Notes: generated from the letters alone by a model not told the origin. 64,000 bases of DNA from Bacillus sp. B15-48 (GCF_016879755.1 NZ_WOFU01000011.1:1-64000), one strand, 5' to 3'. Counted from the stretch's first letter, positions 23,953-33,567 are shown. Program-made: numbers and translations.

Positions 23953-26409
23953 CTACTGCTTAGAGTTCCCCTTGCCCTTGTTGTTGCCTTTGCCGTTATC
24001 CTTGTCGAGTTTAAAGTTCAACGGGATATCCTTTTCCAACGGTGTGTCTGCCGAGGAACCACCGACATGCACGCGGTACTTTCCGTCAGCAGTTGCCCAC
24101 TCGCCGTCAGCCCAGTTCGCAAGGTTGTCCGGTTCTTCCGGAATGAAATAGGAGAACGGGTGGTTGGAGTCAGCATGGTTAATCCGTAGAGTCACTCGCT
24201 CGCTCTCACCAGGCCCAAGGTCAACTTTCTCGAAGTTGACGAGTCGCTTGGCCGGCTGCCCCGCCTCATCCGGAAGTGTTAGGTAAACCTGTGCTGCTTC
24301 TTTACCAGCAACGTCACCGGTGTTCGTGATCGTGAAGGACACTTCAATACCGGATAATGAGCCGTTATTGCCTTTGCCTTTACCGCGAACCTGCATCACT
24401 TTAAGGTCGTCATATTCGAAGGTCGTGTACGACAAGCCATATCCGAATGGGAAGACCGGCTTCACGTTATTTGCCTCGTACCAGCGGTAGCCCATCTCAA
24501 GACCCTCTGTGTACTTGGCGATTAACTGGTCGGAACCGTCACCATACGGACCTGGGCCACCTGGCTTACCAGTGTCTTGACGCGTTCCAGGGTACTGCTC
24601 CTCAGTCGCGAATGCAGCTTCACGCTCAGTTGCACCAAACGTCATCGGCAGCTTGCCCGACGGATTGACTTTACCGTAGAGCAAGTTGGCAACAGCATTG
24701 CCATCCTCCATACCTGGGAACCAAGCCTGAAGAACTGCAGGTACTTCATCCAACCACGGCATGAGCACCGTACCGGAAGTCTTCAGGACCACAACAGTGT
24801 TTGCCGCATTAGCTTCCATAACAGCATCGATCATCGGCTCCTGCTCCACCCAGTCCTCACGGTCCTTGTGTGTATCGAGGTCGATAGCTGGGAAGCCAAG
24901 GGTATCACGGTCCACGGTCTCATGCGGGTTGTCGCCAACCATAAGCAGCACAACATCGGACTCAGCGGCCAGCTTGGCAGCAGCCTCCAGATCACGTCCA
25001 TCGTTGTACGTTACTTCAGTGTCATAACCTAGCTCCTCTATGACGTTCTCTAGTCCCTCTTGTGGAGTGACCGTGTAAGGAGCTTCAACGTTCTCGTTGT
25101 TGTCCCGAACGGAGCGCGGTGACATCTTAGCCTCACCAGCGAACCACTCAACGCCGATTAGCGCAATCGACTTCGGCTCACCATCCAGTGGCAAGAAGTC
25201 GTTATCGTTCTTCAACAGCACCGACCCTTCCTCAGCCATCTTCAGTGCGCTTGCACCGTTTGCCATCGGATTGACGATTTCCGGCAAGAACTTGTCGTAA
25301 GGCTCATCCATATGGCCGTACTCAATCATCTTGATGTAGCGCGGACGCAGCAGATTGTCGATGTCTTCCTCGGTTACAGCACCCGAGTCAAGGGCATCCT
25401 GGATTTTCTCCTCAGTGTAGTACTGTGGTGCCCAGTCTAGCTCGACATTCGTGCCCGCCTTGATGGCAGCAACCGTGTCGTGAATCGCGCGACGGTCACT
25501 CATGACATAACCTTCGAAGCCCCAGTTGCCCCTTAGTGCATCTTGGAGCAATTCAGAACTGTCACAGGCAAAGGTGCCGTTGACATCCGGGAATGAGCAC
25601 ATCACGGAAGCTGGGTCAGCATCCTTGACGGTCATCTCGAATGGCAGCATGTACAGCTCGTTCATGGCCTGTGATGGAACCTGAACACCCATCGTCCAAC
25701 GCTCGGTCTCTTGCTCATTGCCGGCTAAGTGCTTGAGCTGTGCCTGTACTCCCTGATCCTGAATACCCTTGACTTGCTCGGTCGCCAGAATCCCCGTTAG
25801 GTACGGATCCTCACTGAAGTACTCATAGTTCCGGCCATTATACGGGTGACGTACGAGGTTCATGCCCGGTCCGAGCAGCACGTGATGTGCGAAGGCCCGT
25901 GTCTCCTCGCCGAGGATTCGGCCGACTTCATAGTTCAACTCGCGGTTGAAGGTCGCAGCCATCGCAAGGGTGGACGGTAGGCCCGTCGCTTCCGGGTCAT
26001 TGCCACACGATCCGCCTTTCACACCCGTACCACCGTTGGTCATACGGATTGTGGGGATGCCCAGTTCTTCGATCCCACGGATTTGTCGGCCAGTGTCCTG
26101 CCACTCACATCCAGGCAGGGTACCTTGGGGCGCGAATTCACCGTTCTGGTACTTACTAGTACCGCCCTTATTAATAACAACCGTCTCACCCGTGTCATTC
26201 TCATTGAAGCGCGAGATGGCGATTTGCTGGATCTTCTGTTCCATCGTCATCGCATCGAGAAGCAGCTCGGTGCGCTCTTCAGCAGAGAGCTGGGTGTTCA
26301 TCCAGGGCATGGTCCCTTCCGTTCCACCGTTCTCCGCATTAACAGGAATGACTAACGTAGAAATAAAAATTATTGCTGTCAAAAAAATTGAATTCATTCG
26401 TTTTATCAT
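23953..26409 (-). CDS. secreted glycoside hydrolase family 3 (beta-glucosidase-like)
   Basis: An 818-residue exported GH3 enzyme. A Sec signal peptide (about 1-25, ending VNA) is followed by the GH3 barrel with KHLAG (227-231), RHPYNGRNYEYFSEDPYL and the nucleophile Asp305 in GYVMSDRRAIHD; then the alpha/beta sandwich, and a fibronectin-III-like domain (about 680-790: VSFTITNTGDVAGKEAAQVY). The tail is Lys/Gly/Asn repeats. The body is GC-rich with foreign codon use, whereas the signal peptide codons (26335-26409) and ribosome site (GGGAGAG) are AT-rich like the host. Confidence 0.9.
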   Translation of the reverse strand: MIKRMNSIFLTAIIFISTLVIPVNAENGGTEGTMPWMNTQLSAEERTELLLDAMTMEQKIQQIAISRFNENDTGETVVINKGGTSKYQNGEFAPQGTLPGCEWQDTGRQIRGIEELGIPTIRMTNGGTGVKGGSCGNDPEATGLPSTLAMAATFNRELNYEVGRILGEETRAFAHHVLLGPGMNLVRHPYNGRNYEYFSEDPYLTGILATEQVKGIQDQGVQAQLKHLAGNEQETERWTMGVQVPSQAMNELYMLPFEMTVKDADPASVMCSFPDVNGTFACDSSELLQDALRGNWGFEGYVMSDRRAIHDTVAAIKAGTNVELDWAPQYYTEEKIQDALDSGAVTEEDIDNLLRPRYIKMIEYGHMDEPYDKFLPEIVNPMANGASALKMAEEGSVLLKNDNDFLPLDGEPKSIALIGVEWFAGEAKMSPRSVRDNNENVEAPYTVTPQEGLENVIEELGYDTEVTYNDGRDLEAAAKLAAESDVVLLMVGDNPHETVDRDTLGFPAIDLDTHKDREDWVEQEPMIDAVMEANAANTVVVLKTSGTVLMPWLDEVPAVLQAWFPGMEDGNAVANLLYGKVNPSGKLPMTFGATEREAAFATEEQYPGTRQDTGKPGGPGPYGDGSDQLIAKYTEGLEMGYRWYEANNVKPVFPFGYGLSYTTFEYDDLKVMQVRGKGKGNNGSLSGIEVSFTITNTGDVAGKEAAQVYLTLPDEAGQPAKRLVNFEKVDLGPGESERVTLRINHADSNHPFSYFIPEEPDNLANWADGEWATADGKYRVHVGGSSADTPLEKDIPLNFKLDKDNGKGNNKGKGNSKQ

Positions 26410-26750
26410 CTTATCTCTCCCTAACTATTTATTTTCCTATTAGTATTGAAATAATCGTTTTATCTTCTAAATCTCCCCCCACTGCTGGTATACTAGTATA
26501 TTAGTATAGAGAAAAAATATTACGATAGTATTTACGGTTAATTACAATGCAATAACAAATATCACGAGATTAGTAATGCTCCTAAAGTACTGAAAATGAT
26601 ATTCAAACACTGTAGTAAGGAACGATAACAAAAACAACGAGATTAGTAATGGTTTCAAAGTCCTAAAATACTATAGCAGGAAATAATTTGCCAAATAAAC
26701 AATCAAAATAAATAAAATCAAATGAGCATGATACTTCATTATTCTAAACA
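26410..26750. repeat. AT-rich gap with an imperfect direct repeat
   Basis: No gene is supported here. ATAACAAATATCACGAGATT then AGTAATG (from 26552) recurs as ATAACAAAAACAACGAGATT then AGTAATG (from 26625), a step of 73 bases, each followed by a diverged copy of CTAAAGTACTGAAAAT. A TATACTAGTATATTAGTATA segment near 26488 is nearly palindromic. It separates the foreign block from the integrase remnant. Confidence 0.5.
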
Positions 26751-27117
26751 TACTGAAACAAAGAACTCTTGTTGAAACGAAGGGCAAACAATTACTTCAA
26801 ACCCCTAAAACGGCAACGTCAAGACGAGTTATTAGCGTTGATGAAGAAAAACTTAAAAAACTGAAAAAATGACGTACAGCAATTAAAGGATTATGAACGT
26901 TTAAACTATGCGTCATACAGAATTCGAGCCAATTACCATTCATGGATTACGATATACACATGCATCATTACTTTTTGAAGCTGGTGCAAGTATTAAAGAT
27001 GTACAAGTCCGTTTGGGACATAATGACACTCAAACAACCATGAACATCTATTCCCATACCACAAATGCAGCGAAAGAAAAGGTGGCGCATCTATTTAAAA
27101 ACTTCATGGATTTTTGA
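26750..27117 (+). pseudogene. tyrosine recombinase (integrase) remnant
   Basis: The first part reads TLVETKGKQLLQTPKTATSR then RVISVDEEKLKKLKK and a TGA (26870s) where relatives have Trp; a second in-frame TGA and a frame change follow. The last part (from 26908) has the catalytic HGLRYTHASLL, LGHNDTQTTM and NIYSHTT with the Tyr nucleophile, ending in a normal stop. The N-terminal DNA-binding domain and most of the catalytic domain are missing. It belongs to the Tn916/ICEBs1/phage type. It lies just outside the rpsI terminator at the right edge of the inserted region. Confidence 0.85.
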
Positions 27118-27147
27118 AAAGGGTATTCAATCCATTTCTTAACGTAA

Positions 27148-27182
27148 AAAAACCCTCTCCCAAAAGTTTGGGAAAGGGTTTG
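27148..27182 (-). terminator. terminator of rplM-rpsI
   Basis: AAACCCTTTCCCAAA pairs with TTTGGGAGAGGGTTT on the minus strand, followed by eight T residues. Confidence 0.92.
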
Positions 27183-27205
27183 AACACGTTGATATAACAA
27201 CGATA

Positions 27206-27598
27206 TTAACGTTTTGAGAACTGAGGTGCACGACGAGCGCCTTTAAGACCGTATTTTTTACGTTCTTTCATACGAGCGTCACGAGTTAATAATCCTGCAC
27301 TCTTAAGAGTTGGACGGTACTCAGGGTCTGCTTGTAGTAACGCACGAGCGATACCGTGGCGAATTGCACCAGCTTGACCAGTGTAGCCGCCGCCATTAAC
27401 GTTGACAAGAACGTCATAAGCACCAACTGTTTCAGTTGCTACTAGAGGCTGTTTAACTACCTCACGTAGAGCTGCGAATGGGATATAATCTTCAATTTCA
27501 CGATTGTTAACGATGATTTTGCCGTCACCAGGAACTAAGCGAACTCGTGCAACAGAGCTCTTACGACGACCTGTTCCAATATATTGAACTTGTGCCAA
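27206..27598 (-). CDS. rpsI: 30S ribosomal protein S9
   Basis: 130 residues, full length. It begins [20 protein letters not shown] and ends in the conserved RRAPQFSKR tail, which reaches the P-site tRNA anticodon stem-loop. It follows rplM by 20 bases, with GGAGGTTATTTACTT before the ATG. In B. subtilis the next gene is ybaJ then ybaK; here the integrase remnant comes next. Confidence 0.98.
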   Translation of the reverse strand: MAQVQYIGTGRRKSSVARVRLVPGDGKIIVNNREIEDYIPFAALREVVKQPLVATETVGAYDVLVNVNGGGYTGQAGAIRHGIARALLQADPEYRPTLKSAGLLTRDARMKERKKYGLKGARRAPQFSKR

Positions 27599-27618
27599 GT
27601 AAATAACCTCCTTATTAA

Positions 27619-28056
27619 TTATCCGCGAAGTTCGTAAACTTCTGGTTTTTGTGCTTGATGCTGATGCTCTCCACCTGCATATACGTGAAGCTTCCTGAAC
27701 ATTTGGCGACCTAAAGAGTTCTTTGGAAGCATCCCTTTGATTGCTAGCTCAAGCATTTTTTCAGGGTAGTTTGTACGCATTTCAAGAGCCGTTCTTTGCT
27801 TTAAACCACCTGGGTGCATTGTATGACGATAGTAAATTTTATCGTTTATTTTATTACCAGTCAATTCAATCTTTGAAGCATTAAGGATGATCACATGATC
27901 TCCAGTGTCTACATGTGGTGTAAATGTTGGTTTATGTTTACCGCGTAAGATGGATGCAACTTCGCTTGCAAGACGACCAAGTGTTTGGCCTTCCGCATCA
28001 ACTACGTACCATTTACGCTCGATATTCTTGGCATTAGCCATAAATGTTGAACGCAT
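27619..28056 (-). CDS. rplM: 50S ribosomal protein L13
   Basis: 145 residues, full length, beginning [16 protein letters not shown] as in B. subtilis (MRTTPMANAS). Conserved [17 protein letters not shown] and [14 protein letters not shown] are present. L13 is an early-assembly 23S rRNA binder. AGGAGGGACACTC precedes the ATG. A dedicated promoter and an L13-leader-like 5' region lie upstream, separating rplM-rpsI from truA. Confidence 0.98.
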   Translation of the reverse strand: MRSTFMANAKNIERKWYVVDAEGQTLGRLASEVASILRGKHKPTFTPHVDTGDHVIILNASKIELTGNKINDKIYYRHTMHPGGLKQRTALEMRTNYPEKMLELAIKGMLPKNSLGRQMFRKLHVYAGGEHQHQAQKPEVYELRG

Positions 28057-28160
28057 GAGTGTCCCTCCTATTAATAAATCGATTCAGTCAATCTTAAAGT
28101 CATTGATATATTTACACAGATAAGTTCCGGGGCTCATCAGTGGCATTAAAATACCATACC
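28057..28160 (-). ncRNA. L13 leader-like 5' untranslated region
   Basis: About 100 nt between the rplM promoter and its start. Bacilli carry a structured L13 leader here that is thought to bind L13 for autoregulation. Visible are TGGTATGGTATTTTAATGCC and GCCACTGATGAGCCCCGG. I infer the class from position and partial resemblance only. Confidence 0.5.
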
Positions 28161-28165
28161 AAAAC

Positions 28166-28194
28166 ATGATATAACTTTATAAAGCGAATGTCAA
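28166..28194 (-). promoter_or_regulatory. sigma-A promoter of rplM-rpsI
   Basis: TTGACA (28189-28194), 17-base spacer, TATCAT (28166-28171) on the minus strand. Confidence 0.82.
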
Positions 28195-28259
28195 CACCAG
28201 GATTCGTTGTCATAGATTTTTTTTGAAAAAGGAATGGAACGAAACAGGCTACTTAGGAT

Positions 28260-28994
28260 TTAATAGAATACTTCCCATAAATAGAGTCCATGACCTGGTG
28301 CAGTTTTGCCCGCATAACGCCGATCTTTTCTTTCAAGAATGCTTCTTACACTAGCAGACTCTTTTTCTCCGCTGCCAACCTCGAGTAGAGTTCCAACGAT
28401 AATTCTTACCATATTATATAAAAAACCATTGCCTACAAAACGAAACACTAAAAGTCCCTTTTCTTCAAATAACTCAATCGTATCTAAAGTTCTAACTTTA
28501 TCATCAACTTCTGTCTTTGCTGAACAAAAACTTGTAAAGTCATGAGTACCGACTAAAAGTTGTGCCGCTTCCTCGATTTTCGAAATGTCAATGGAATAAG
28601 GAAATTGGTATGCATACTTCCGCAAAAACGGATCTCGTTGTTTCGACAAATGAACAAAATAGCGATATTCCTTCCCAATCGCTTCGTAACGCGCATGAAA
28701 GTCATCTAAGGCTTTTTCTGCCTCTAAGATGACAATATCGTCAGGGAGGATGGAATTAAGTGCAATTGGCCACCGATCTTCAGGCATAGACAAAATCGTG
28801 TCAAAATGAATGACCTGTCCCTTCGCATGGACACCAGCATCGGTCCGGCCTGATGCATGAACCCTCACACTTTGCCCTTTATGGAGTTTAGCCAATGCCG
28901 CTTCAATTTCACCTTGAACGGTCCGTTTATTTGGCTGTACTTGATAACCTGCATAGCCAGTACCATCATATGCAACCTTACATTTTATTCTCAT
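28260..28994 (-). CDS. truA: tRNA pseudouridine(38-40) synthase TruA
   Basis: 244 residues. TruA isomerises U38-U40 of the tRNA anticodon arm. The catalytic Asp lies in [23 protein letters not shown] and [12 protein letters not shown] are conserved. ATG at 28992-28994 follows AGAGGG by 8 bases and is preferred to a TTG two codons upstream. It closes the long ribosomal/ECF transcription unit, 12 bases after ecfT. Confidence 0.96.
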   Translation of the reverse strand: MRIKCKVAYDGTGYAGYQVQPNKRTVQGEIEAALAKLHKGQSVRVHASGRTDAGVHAKGQVIHFDTILSMPEDRWPIALNSILPDDIVILEAEKALDDFHARYEAIGKEYRYFVHLSKQRDPFLRKYAYQFPYSIDISKIEEAAQLLVGTHDFTSFCSAKTEVDDKVRTLDTIELFEEKGLLVFRFVGNGFLYNMVRIIVGTLLEVGSGEKESASVRSILERKDRRYAGKTAPGHGLYLWEVFY

Positions 28995-29006
28995 AGACAA
29001 ACCCTC

Positions 29007-29804
29007 TTATCCTCTAAATACAACTAATAGCGAAGCAACTGCCATTAACATCACAATCATTCCAGTATCCGCTAGTGCCCATGTTAGCTGGCGGTATTTC
29101 GTTCTGCCTTCTCCGCCTTTATACCCCCGTGCCTCCATAGCGACAGCAAGCTCCTCTGCCCGCTTAAATGAACTAATAAATAACGGAATTAAGAGCGGGA
29201 CAATCGCTTTTAAACGTTCTTTAATCGGGCCGCTCGTATACTCTACCCCTCTTGCCGTCTGGGCTTTCATAATTTTATCCGTTTCCTGCATTAACGTCGG
29301 GATAAAACGAAGGGCAATTGACATCATTAAGGCCAGTTCATGAACCGGAAAATTGATTTTTTTTAACGGCCCTAGAAGCCTTTCTAATCCATCCGTAATT
29401 TCGATTGGAGTTGTCGTAAGGGTTAATAAAGAGGTAATGAGTATAAGCAAGAAGAATCTCATTGAGATGAAAATCCCTTGTCTTAGTCCTTCTTCATAAA
29501 CCGTAAACCACCCAAATTGGAAAATAATCGTGCCTTCTCTCGTTAAAAAAAGATGAAGGAAAAATGTAAAAACCACTAACCAGAGCACTGGTTTTAATCC
29601 AGTAATTAAAAACCGCAGTGGGATTTTTGATAAGGCAGCCATTAAAAATGTATAAAGGGCTAAGATTGCATAAGTTACTATATTGTTGGCGAGGAAAACA
29701 ATCCCTACAAACAGAAATACAATAATCAATTTCGAACGAGGATCCATTCGATGAAGCAAGGAATCGGCTGGAACAAAACGGCCGATAATCATTTTTTCCA
29801 TCAT
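29007..29804 (-). CDS. ecfT: ECF transporter transmembrane protein EcfT
   Basis: The 265-residue T component shared by group II ECF vitamin importers. It has about five or six membrane segments and the coupling-helix ARG motifs: AQTARGVEY and AMEARGYKGG, which contact the ATPases. LLHRMDPRSKL is the N-terminal signature. The start overlaps the ecfA2 stop (ATGA), so synthesis is coupled. Substrate-binding S components are encoded elsewhere. Confidence 0.96.
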   Translation of the reverse strand: MMEKMIIGRFVPADSLLHRMDPRSKLIIVFLFVGIVFLANNIVTYAILALYTFLMAALSKIPLRFLITGLKPVLWLVVFTFFLHLFLTREGTIIFQFGWFTVYEEGLRQGIFISMRFFLLILITSLLTLTTTPIEITDGLERLLGPLKKINFPVHELALMMSIALRFIPTLMQETDKIMKAQTARGVEYTSGPIKERLKAIVPLLIPLFISSFKRAEELAVAMEARGYKGGEGRTKYRQLTWALADTGMIVMLMAVASLLVVFRG

Positions 29805-30670
29805 TGTGCGACCCTCCGTTTCAAAAAGCCCGCAATTGCTTCCGTTAATTCATCCTCAGTTAGACAGATTTTCTCGAATTTTGTACCGAAGGTTTCCTCG
29901 ACCTTCATCTGAAAGCGAATAACATCAGGAACATCAAGTCCATGAGCAATTAATTGTCCCGGTTCAGAGAAAATCTCGATCGGTTTTCCTTTTCGTAACA
30001 CCGTTCCACTATGCATAATGACAATTTCATCCGCATAGATTGCTGCGTCTTCCATACTATGAGTGACAAGTACGGTCGATAACCCTCGCTCCTGATGAAG
30101 GCGATAAAATAAATCCATAATTTCCTTTCGCCCACGAGGATCAAGACCTGCGGTAGGTTCGTCTAACACGATACATTCTGGTTCCATCGCAAGGACACCA
30201 GCGATCGCCACACGCCTCATTTGTCCTCCTGATAGGTCAAATGGGGATTTTTTTAGAATATCTTCAGAAAGACCTACTTGCTTGATTGCGACTGCTGCAC
30301 GCCTCTTTGCTTCCCTTTCAGAAACTCCAAAATTAAGTGGACCAAAACAAATATCTTTCTCAACCGTCTCTTCAAAGAGCTGATGTTCCGGAAACTGAAA
30401 TACGATTCCAACCTTTTCACGGATTCCTTTAAGATTTTTTTCTTTTCGATCTGCTTTTATTTCACGGTTGCCAATGAGAACCGAACCTTTTGTCGGCTTC
30501 AATAACGCATTTAAATGCTGAAGGACTGTGGATTTCCCAGAACCTGTGTGCCCGATGATTGCCGTATAACTGCCTGAAGGAATATCAATGGAGACGTCTG
30601 AGATCGCAAGACGTTCAAATGGGGTATTGGCCGAATAACGATATTCTACATTTTTAAGTGAGATGTCCAT
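29801..30670 (-). CDS. ecfA2: ECF transporter ATPase EcfA2
   Basis: 289 residues, ABC ATPase with Walker A GHTGSGKST, Q-loop FQFPEHQLFEETV, signature LSGGQMRR, Walker B CIVLDEPTAGLD and H-loop VTHSMEDA. With EcfA1 and EcfT it forms the energising module for several vitamin-specific S components. The first 25 bases overlap the end of ecfA1. The C-terminal extension (about 235-289) is the ECF-specific dimerisation part. Confidence 0.96.
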   Translation of the reverse strand: MDISLKNVEYRYSANTPFERLAISDVSIDIPSGSYTAIIGHTGSGKSTVLQHLNALLKPTKGSVLIGNREIKADRKEKNLKGIREKVGIVFQFPEHQLFEETVEKDICFGPLNFGVSEREAKRRAAVAIKQVGLSEDILKKSPFDLSGGQMRRVAIAGVLAMEPECIVLDEPTAGLDPRGRKEIMDLFYRLHQERGLSTVLVTHSMEDAAIYADEIVIMHSGTVLRKGKPIEIFSEPGQLIAHGLDVPDVIRFQMKVEETFGTKFEKICLTEDELTEAIAGFLKRRVAQ

Positions 30671-31485
30671 AGCGCTGCCACCAACTCTTCTTCTGTTAAA
30701 TAGTGTTTATCGATCGTGACCCCTTTTTCCGCTAACTTCTTACTTAGTTTTACTGGAAACGGAATATCAAGGCCAAGCTCTACTAACTCTTTATCCATTT
30801 GGAAAATTTCCTTCGCAGTGCCTTCACGATAAATCTCACCTTGATTCATCACGATAATGCGGTCTGCTCTTGCTGCTTCTTCTAAGTCATGCGTAATTGA
30901 AATAACAGTGATGTTCTCCTCTTCCTGCAGCTTCATGATTATATCAATCACTTCCGCTCTTCCTCTAGGGTCGAGCATTGAAGTTGCTTCATCAAGAATG
31001 ATAATCGATGGCCTTAAGGCGAGGACACTAGCAATCGCCACACGTTGTTTCTGACCTCCAGAAAGATGATGTGGTTCTTGATCGAGGAAATTAGCCATAT
31101 TTACTTTTGTTAACGCATCAACCACTCGTTCCGCCATGATTTCAACCGCAACGCCATTGTTTTCAAGGCCAAAAGCGACATCATCTTCGACCGTTGTTCC
31201 GACAAATTGATTGTCTGGATTTTGAAAAACCATGCCAATTTTCCGCCGAATATCCCAAACTGTTTCCTCTGAAAGCAATAATTCATCGACTTCAATCGAA
31301 CCTTCTACTGGAAACTGGAGTCCGTTTAATAATCTCGCAAGTGTCGATTTTCCAGAACCGTTATGGCCAACAATTGCAAGCCATTCCCCTTGATAGATTT
31401 CCATGTTCACCTTATTTAAGGCCAGCTTTTCTTGCGAGTCGTACTGAAAGCTTACATCTTTTAAAACAACAAGAGGTAATTTCAC
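30646..31485 (-). CDS. ecfA1: ECF transporter ATPase EcfA1
   Basis: 279 residues with Walker A GHNGSGKST, FQNPDNQFVGTTVEDD, signature LSGGQKQR, Walker B IIILDEATSMLD and SITHDLEEA. Start ATG follows GAGGAGG. The Glu after Walker B is present, so the site should be competent. It is separated from rplQ by 430 bases that hold a structured RNA with a terminator, so its expression may be uncoupled from the ribosomal genes. Confidence 0.96.
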   Translation of the reverse strand: MKLPLVVLKDVSFQYDSQEKLALNKVNMEIYQGEWLAIVGHNGSGKSTLARLLNGLQFPVEGSIEVDELLLSEETVWDIRRKIGMVFQNPDNQFVGTTVEDDVAFGLENNGVAVEIMAERVVDALTKVNMANFLDQEPHHLSGGQKQRVAIASVLALRPSIIILDEATSMLDPRGRAEVIDIIMKLQEEENITVISITHDLEEAARADRIIVMNQGEIYREGTAKEIFQMDKELVELGLDIPFPVKLSKKLAEKGVTIDKHYLTEEELVAALWTSHLKM

Positions 31486-31599
31486 AACTTTCCTCCTCTC
31501 TCCTCAACTACTCTAGCTAATCTCTGCATCAGTCTTTTAAATTCAGGTTTAAACTATACGAAATGATTGAACAAGTGTAAGAAAAATCAGTAGATTTCC

Positions 31600-31701
31600 A
31601 ATAAACCGCTGGATACAAAAAAAGCCTGCACCTCTCTCCAGCGGAATAATCATTTCCGCAAAGAACTTAAACATCCAACATTTGGATGAGGAGGAGGTGC
31701 A
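31600..31701 (-). ncRNA. three-way-junction RNA element with terminator before ecfA1
   Basis: On the minus strand GCACCTCCTCC (31690-31700) pairs with GGAGAGAGGTGC (31628-31639) to close two hairpins, CATCCAA/TTGGATG (31672-31688) and GCGGAA/TTCCGC (31641-31659), then GGCTTTTTTTG. A rival helix pairs CCGCTGGA (31637-31644) with TCCAGCGG (31607-31614) across the T-run. It can be an elaborate terminator after rplQ or a regulated leader of ecfA1; I do not recognise the class. The remainder of 31486-31915 shows nothing else. Confidence 0.55.
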
Positions 31702-31915
31702 TGAGCTAGACGAGACATAAAAACAGTTGTATAAAGTGAAAGCATCGAAAATATACACTGTCAGCCACCGACTAGATGACTCAATGCTTTATGCTCATCA
31801 TAACGCTCGGTTTTGGCTTGTTCTTCGTATTAAATAGAGTATAAACTTTTTAAAAAAAGGGGATGAAACAAGTTTGTATAAACTGTCCATCGCCCTTGCT
31901 GTGAGTTGTTGGTTA

Positions 31916-32314
<399 letters not shown>

Positions 32315-32458
32315 TCATGTTTACTTTTCTACTTTCTCAACACATATGTGTAACTCCGCTTCTGTCATCGCCCAAAGGGGATTGCCAATTCGCGAGTTTT
32401 CTTTAAAAGTAATGGCTTTCTTACAGTAACAGTAAAATGCCTAGTTAACCGCAATTAA

Positions 32459-33403
32459 CTAGTCATCCTTACGTAAGCCTAAGCCTAGCTCCTCTAGTTT
32501 TGCTTTTACTTCTTCTAAAGATTTTCTACCTAGGTTGCGCACTTTCATCATATCTTCCTCAGTCTTATGAGCAAGCTCTTGAACCGTGTTGATACCTGCA
32601 CGCTTTAAGCAGTTATATGAACGGACAGATAGGTCAAGTTCTTCAATGGTCATTTCTAGAACTTTTTCCTTCTGATCTTCTTCTTTTTCAACCATGATTT
32701 CTGCATTTTGTGCTTCATCAGTTAAACCAACGAATATATTTAAATGCTCCATCAAAATTTTAGCACCAAGAGCTACAGCTTCTTGAGGCCCATTGCTTCC
32801 ATCTGTCCAAACGTCAAATGTTAGCTTATCAAAATTTGTCATCTGTCCTACACGAGTATTTTCAACTTGATAGGAAACTCGTGAAACTGGAGTATAGATG
32901 GAATCGATTGGGATAACCCCGATTGGTTGATCTTCTCGTTTGTTTTGAACAGCAGGTGTATAACCCCGTCCTCTTTTCGCAGTAAGTCGCATTCTAAGTG
33001 AACCTTTGCTAGAAAGAGTAGCAATATGAAGATCCGGGTTTAGTATCTCAACATCACTATCATGGGTAATATCGGAAGCTTTAATTACTCCTTCTCCCTG
33101 CATATCAATTTCAAGAGTTTTCTCATCATCAGAGTAGATTTTTAACGCCAGCTTTTTAATGTTTAGAATGATTGTCGTAACATCTTCTACTACACCTTCA
33201 ATCGTCGAGAACTCATGAAGAACTCCATCGATTTGAATAGCTGTAACAGCAGCGCCTGGAAGTGAGGATAATAGGATACGACGTAAGGAGTTACCCAAAG
33301 TTGTACCATATCCACGCTCAAGCGGTTCTACGACAAACTTGCCGTATTTGGCATCATCGCTGATCTCAACCGTTTCGATTTTTGGTTTTTCTATTTCGAT
33401 CAT
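32459..33403 (-). CDS. rpoA: RNA polymerase alpha subunit
   Basis: 314 residues. The N-terminal domain (about 1-230) dimerises and binds beta and beta-prime ([14 protein letters not shown]); a linker with [11 protein letters not shown] leads to the C-terminal domain (about 245-314) that binds UP elements and activators ([18 protein letters not shown]). ATG at 33401-33403 after GAAGGAGG gives the B. subtilis start [10 protein letters not shown]. The 164-base gap to rpsK has a hairpin but no clear promoter. Confidence 0.98.
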   Translation of the reverse strand: MIEIEKPKIETVEISDDAKYGKFVVEPLERGYGTTLGNSLRRILLSSLPGAAVTAIQIDGVLHEFSTIEGVVEDVTTIILNIKKLALKIYSDDEKTLEIDMQGEGVIKASDITHDSDVEILNPDLHIATLSSKGSLRMRLTAKRGRGYTPAVQNKREDQPIGVIPIDSIYTPVSRVSYQVENTRVGQMTNFDKLTFDVWTDGSNGPQEAVALGAKILMEHLNIFVGLTDEAQNAEIMVEKEEDQKEKVLEMTIEELDLSVRSYNCLKRAGINTVQELAHKTEEDMMKVRNLGRKSLEEVKAKLEELGLGLRKDD

Positions 33404-33517
33404 CAAATATACCCTCCTTCAAAACGTCGAAACCCCGGAAAGATAAATCGTTCCGTAAGTCCCCATGTATACGTTCCCGTATGCGCACAACAACTTGACT
33501 ATTTTCCGGATAAAATT

Positions 33518-33552
33518 TTTGTATCATATCCCATTATAGACAGTGATACAAA
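33518..33552 (-). other. hairpin in the rpsK-rpoA gap
   Basis: TTTGTATCA (33518-33526) and TGATACAAA (33544-33552) form a perfect 9-bp stem with a 17-base loop, followed on the minus strand by AATTTTATCCGG. It may attenuate or process the alpha operon mRNA. Confidence 0.5.
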
Positions 33553-33567
33553 TTCTATACAGAAAAT

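Noticed and set aside
31549-31758. 69-residue minus-strand frame between rplQ and ecfA1
   Set aside because: It crosses the structured RNA and its T-run, lacks a ribosome site and is Ser/Cys/Phe-biased noise.
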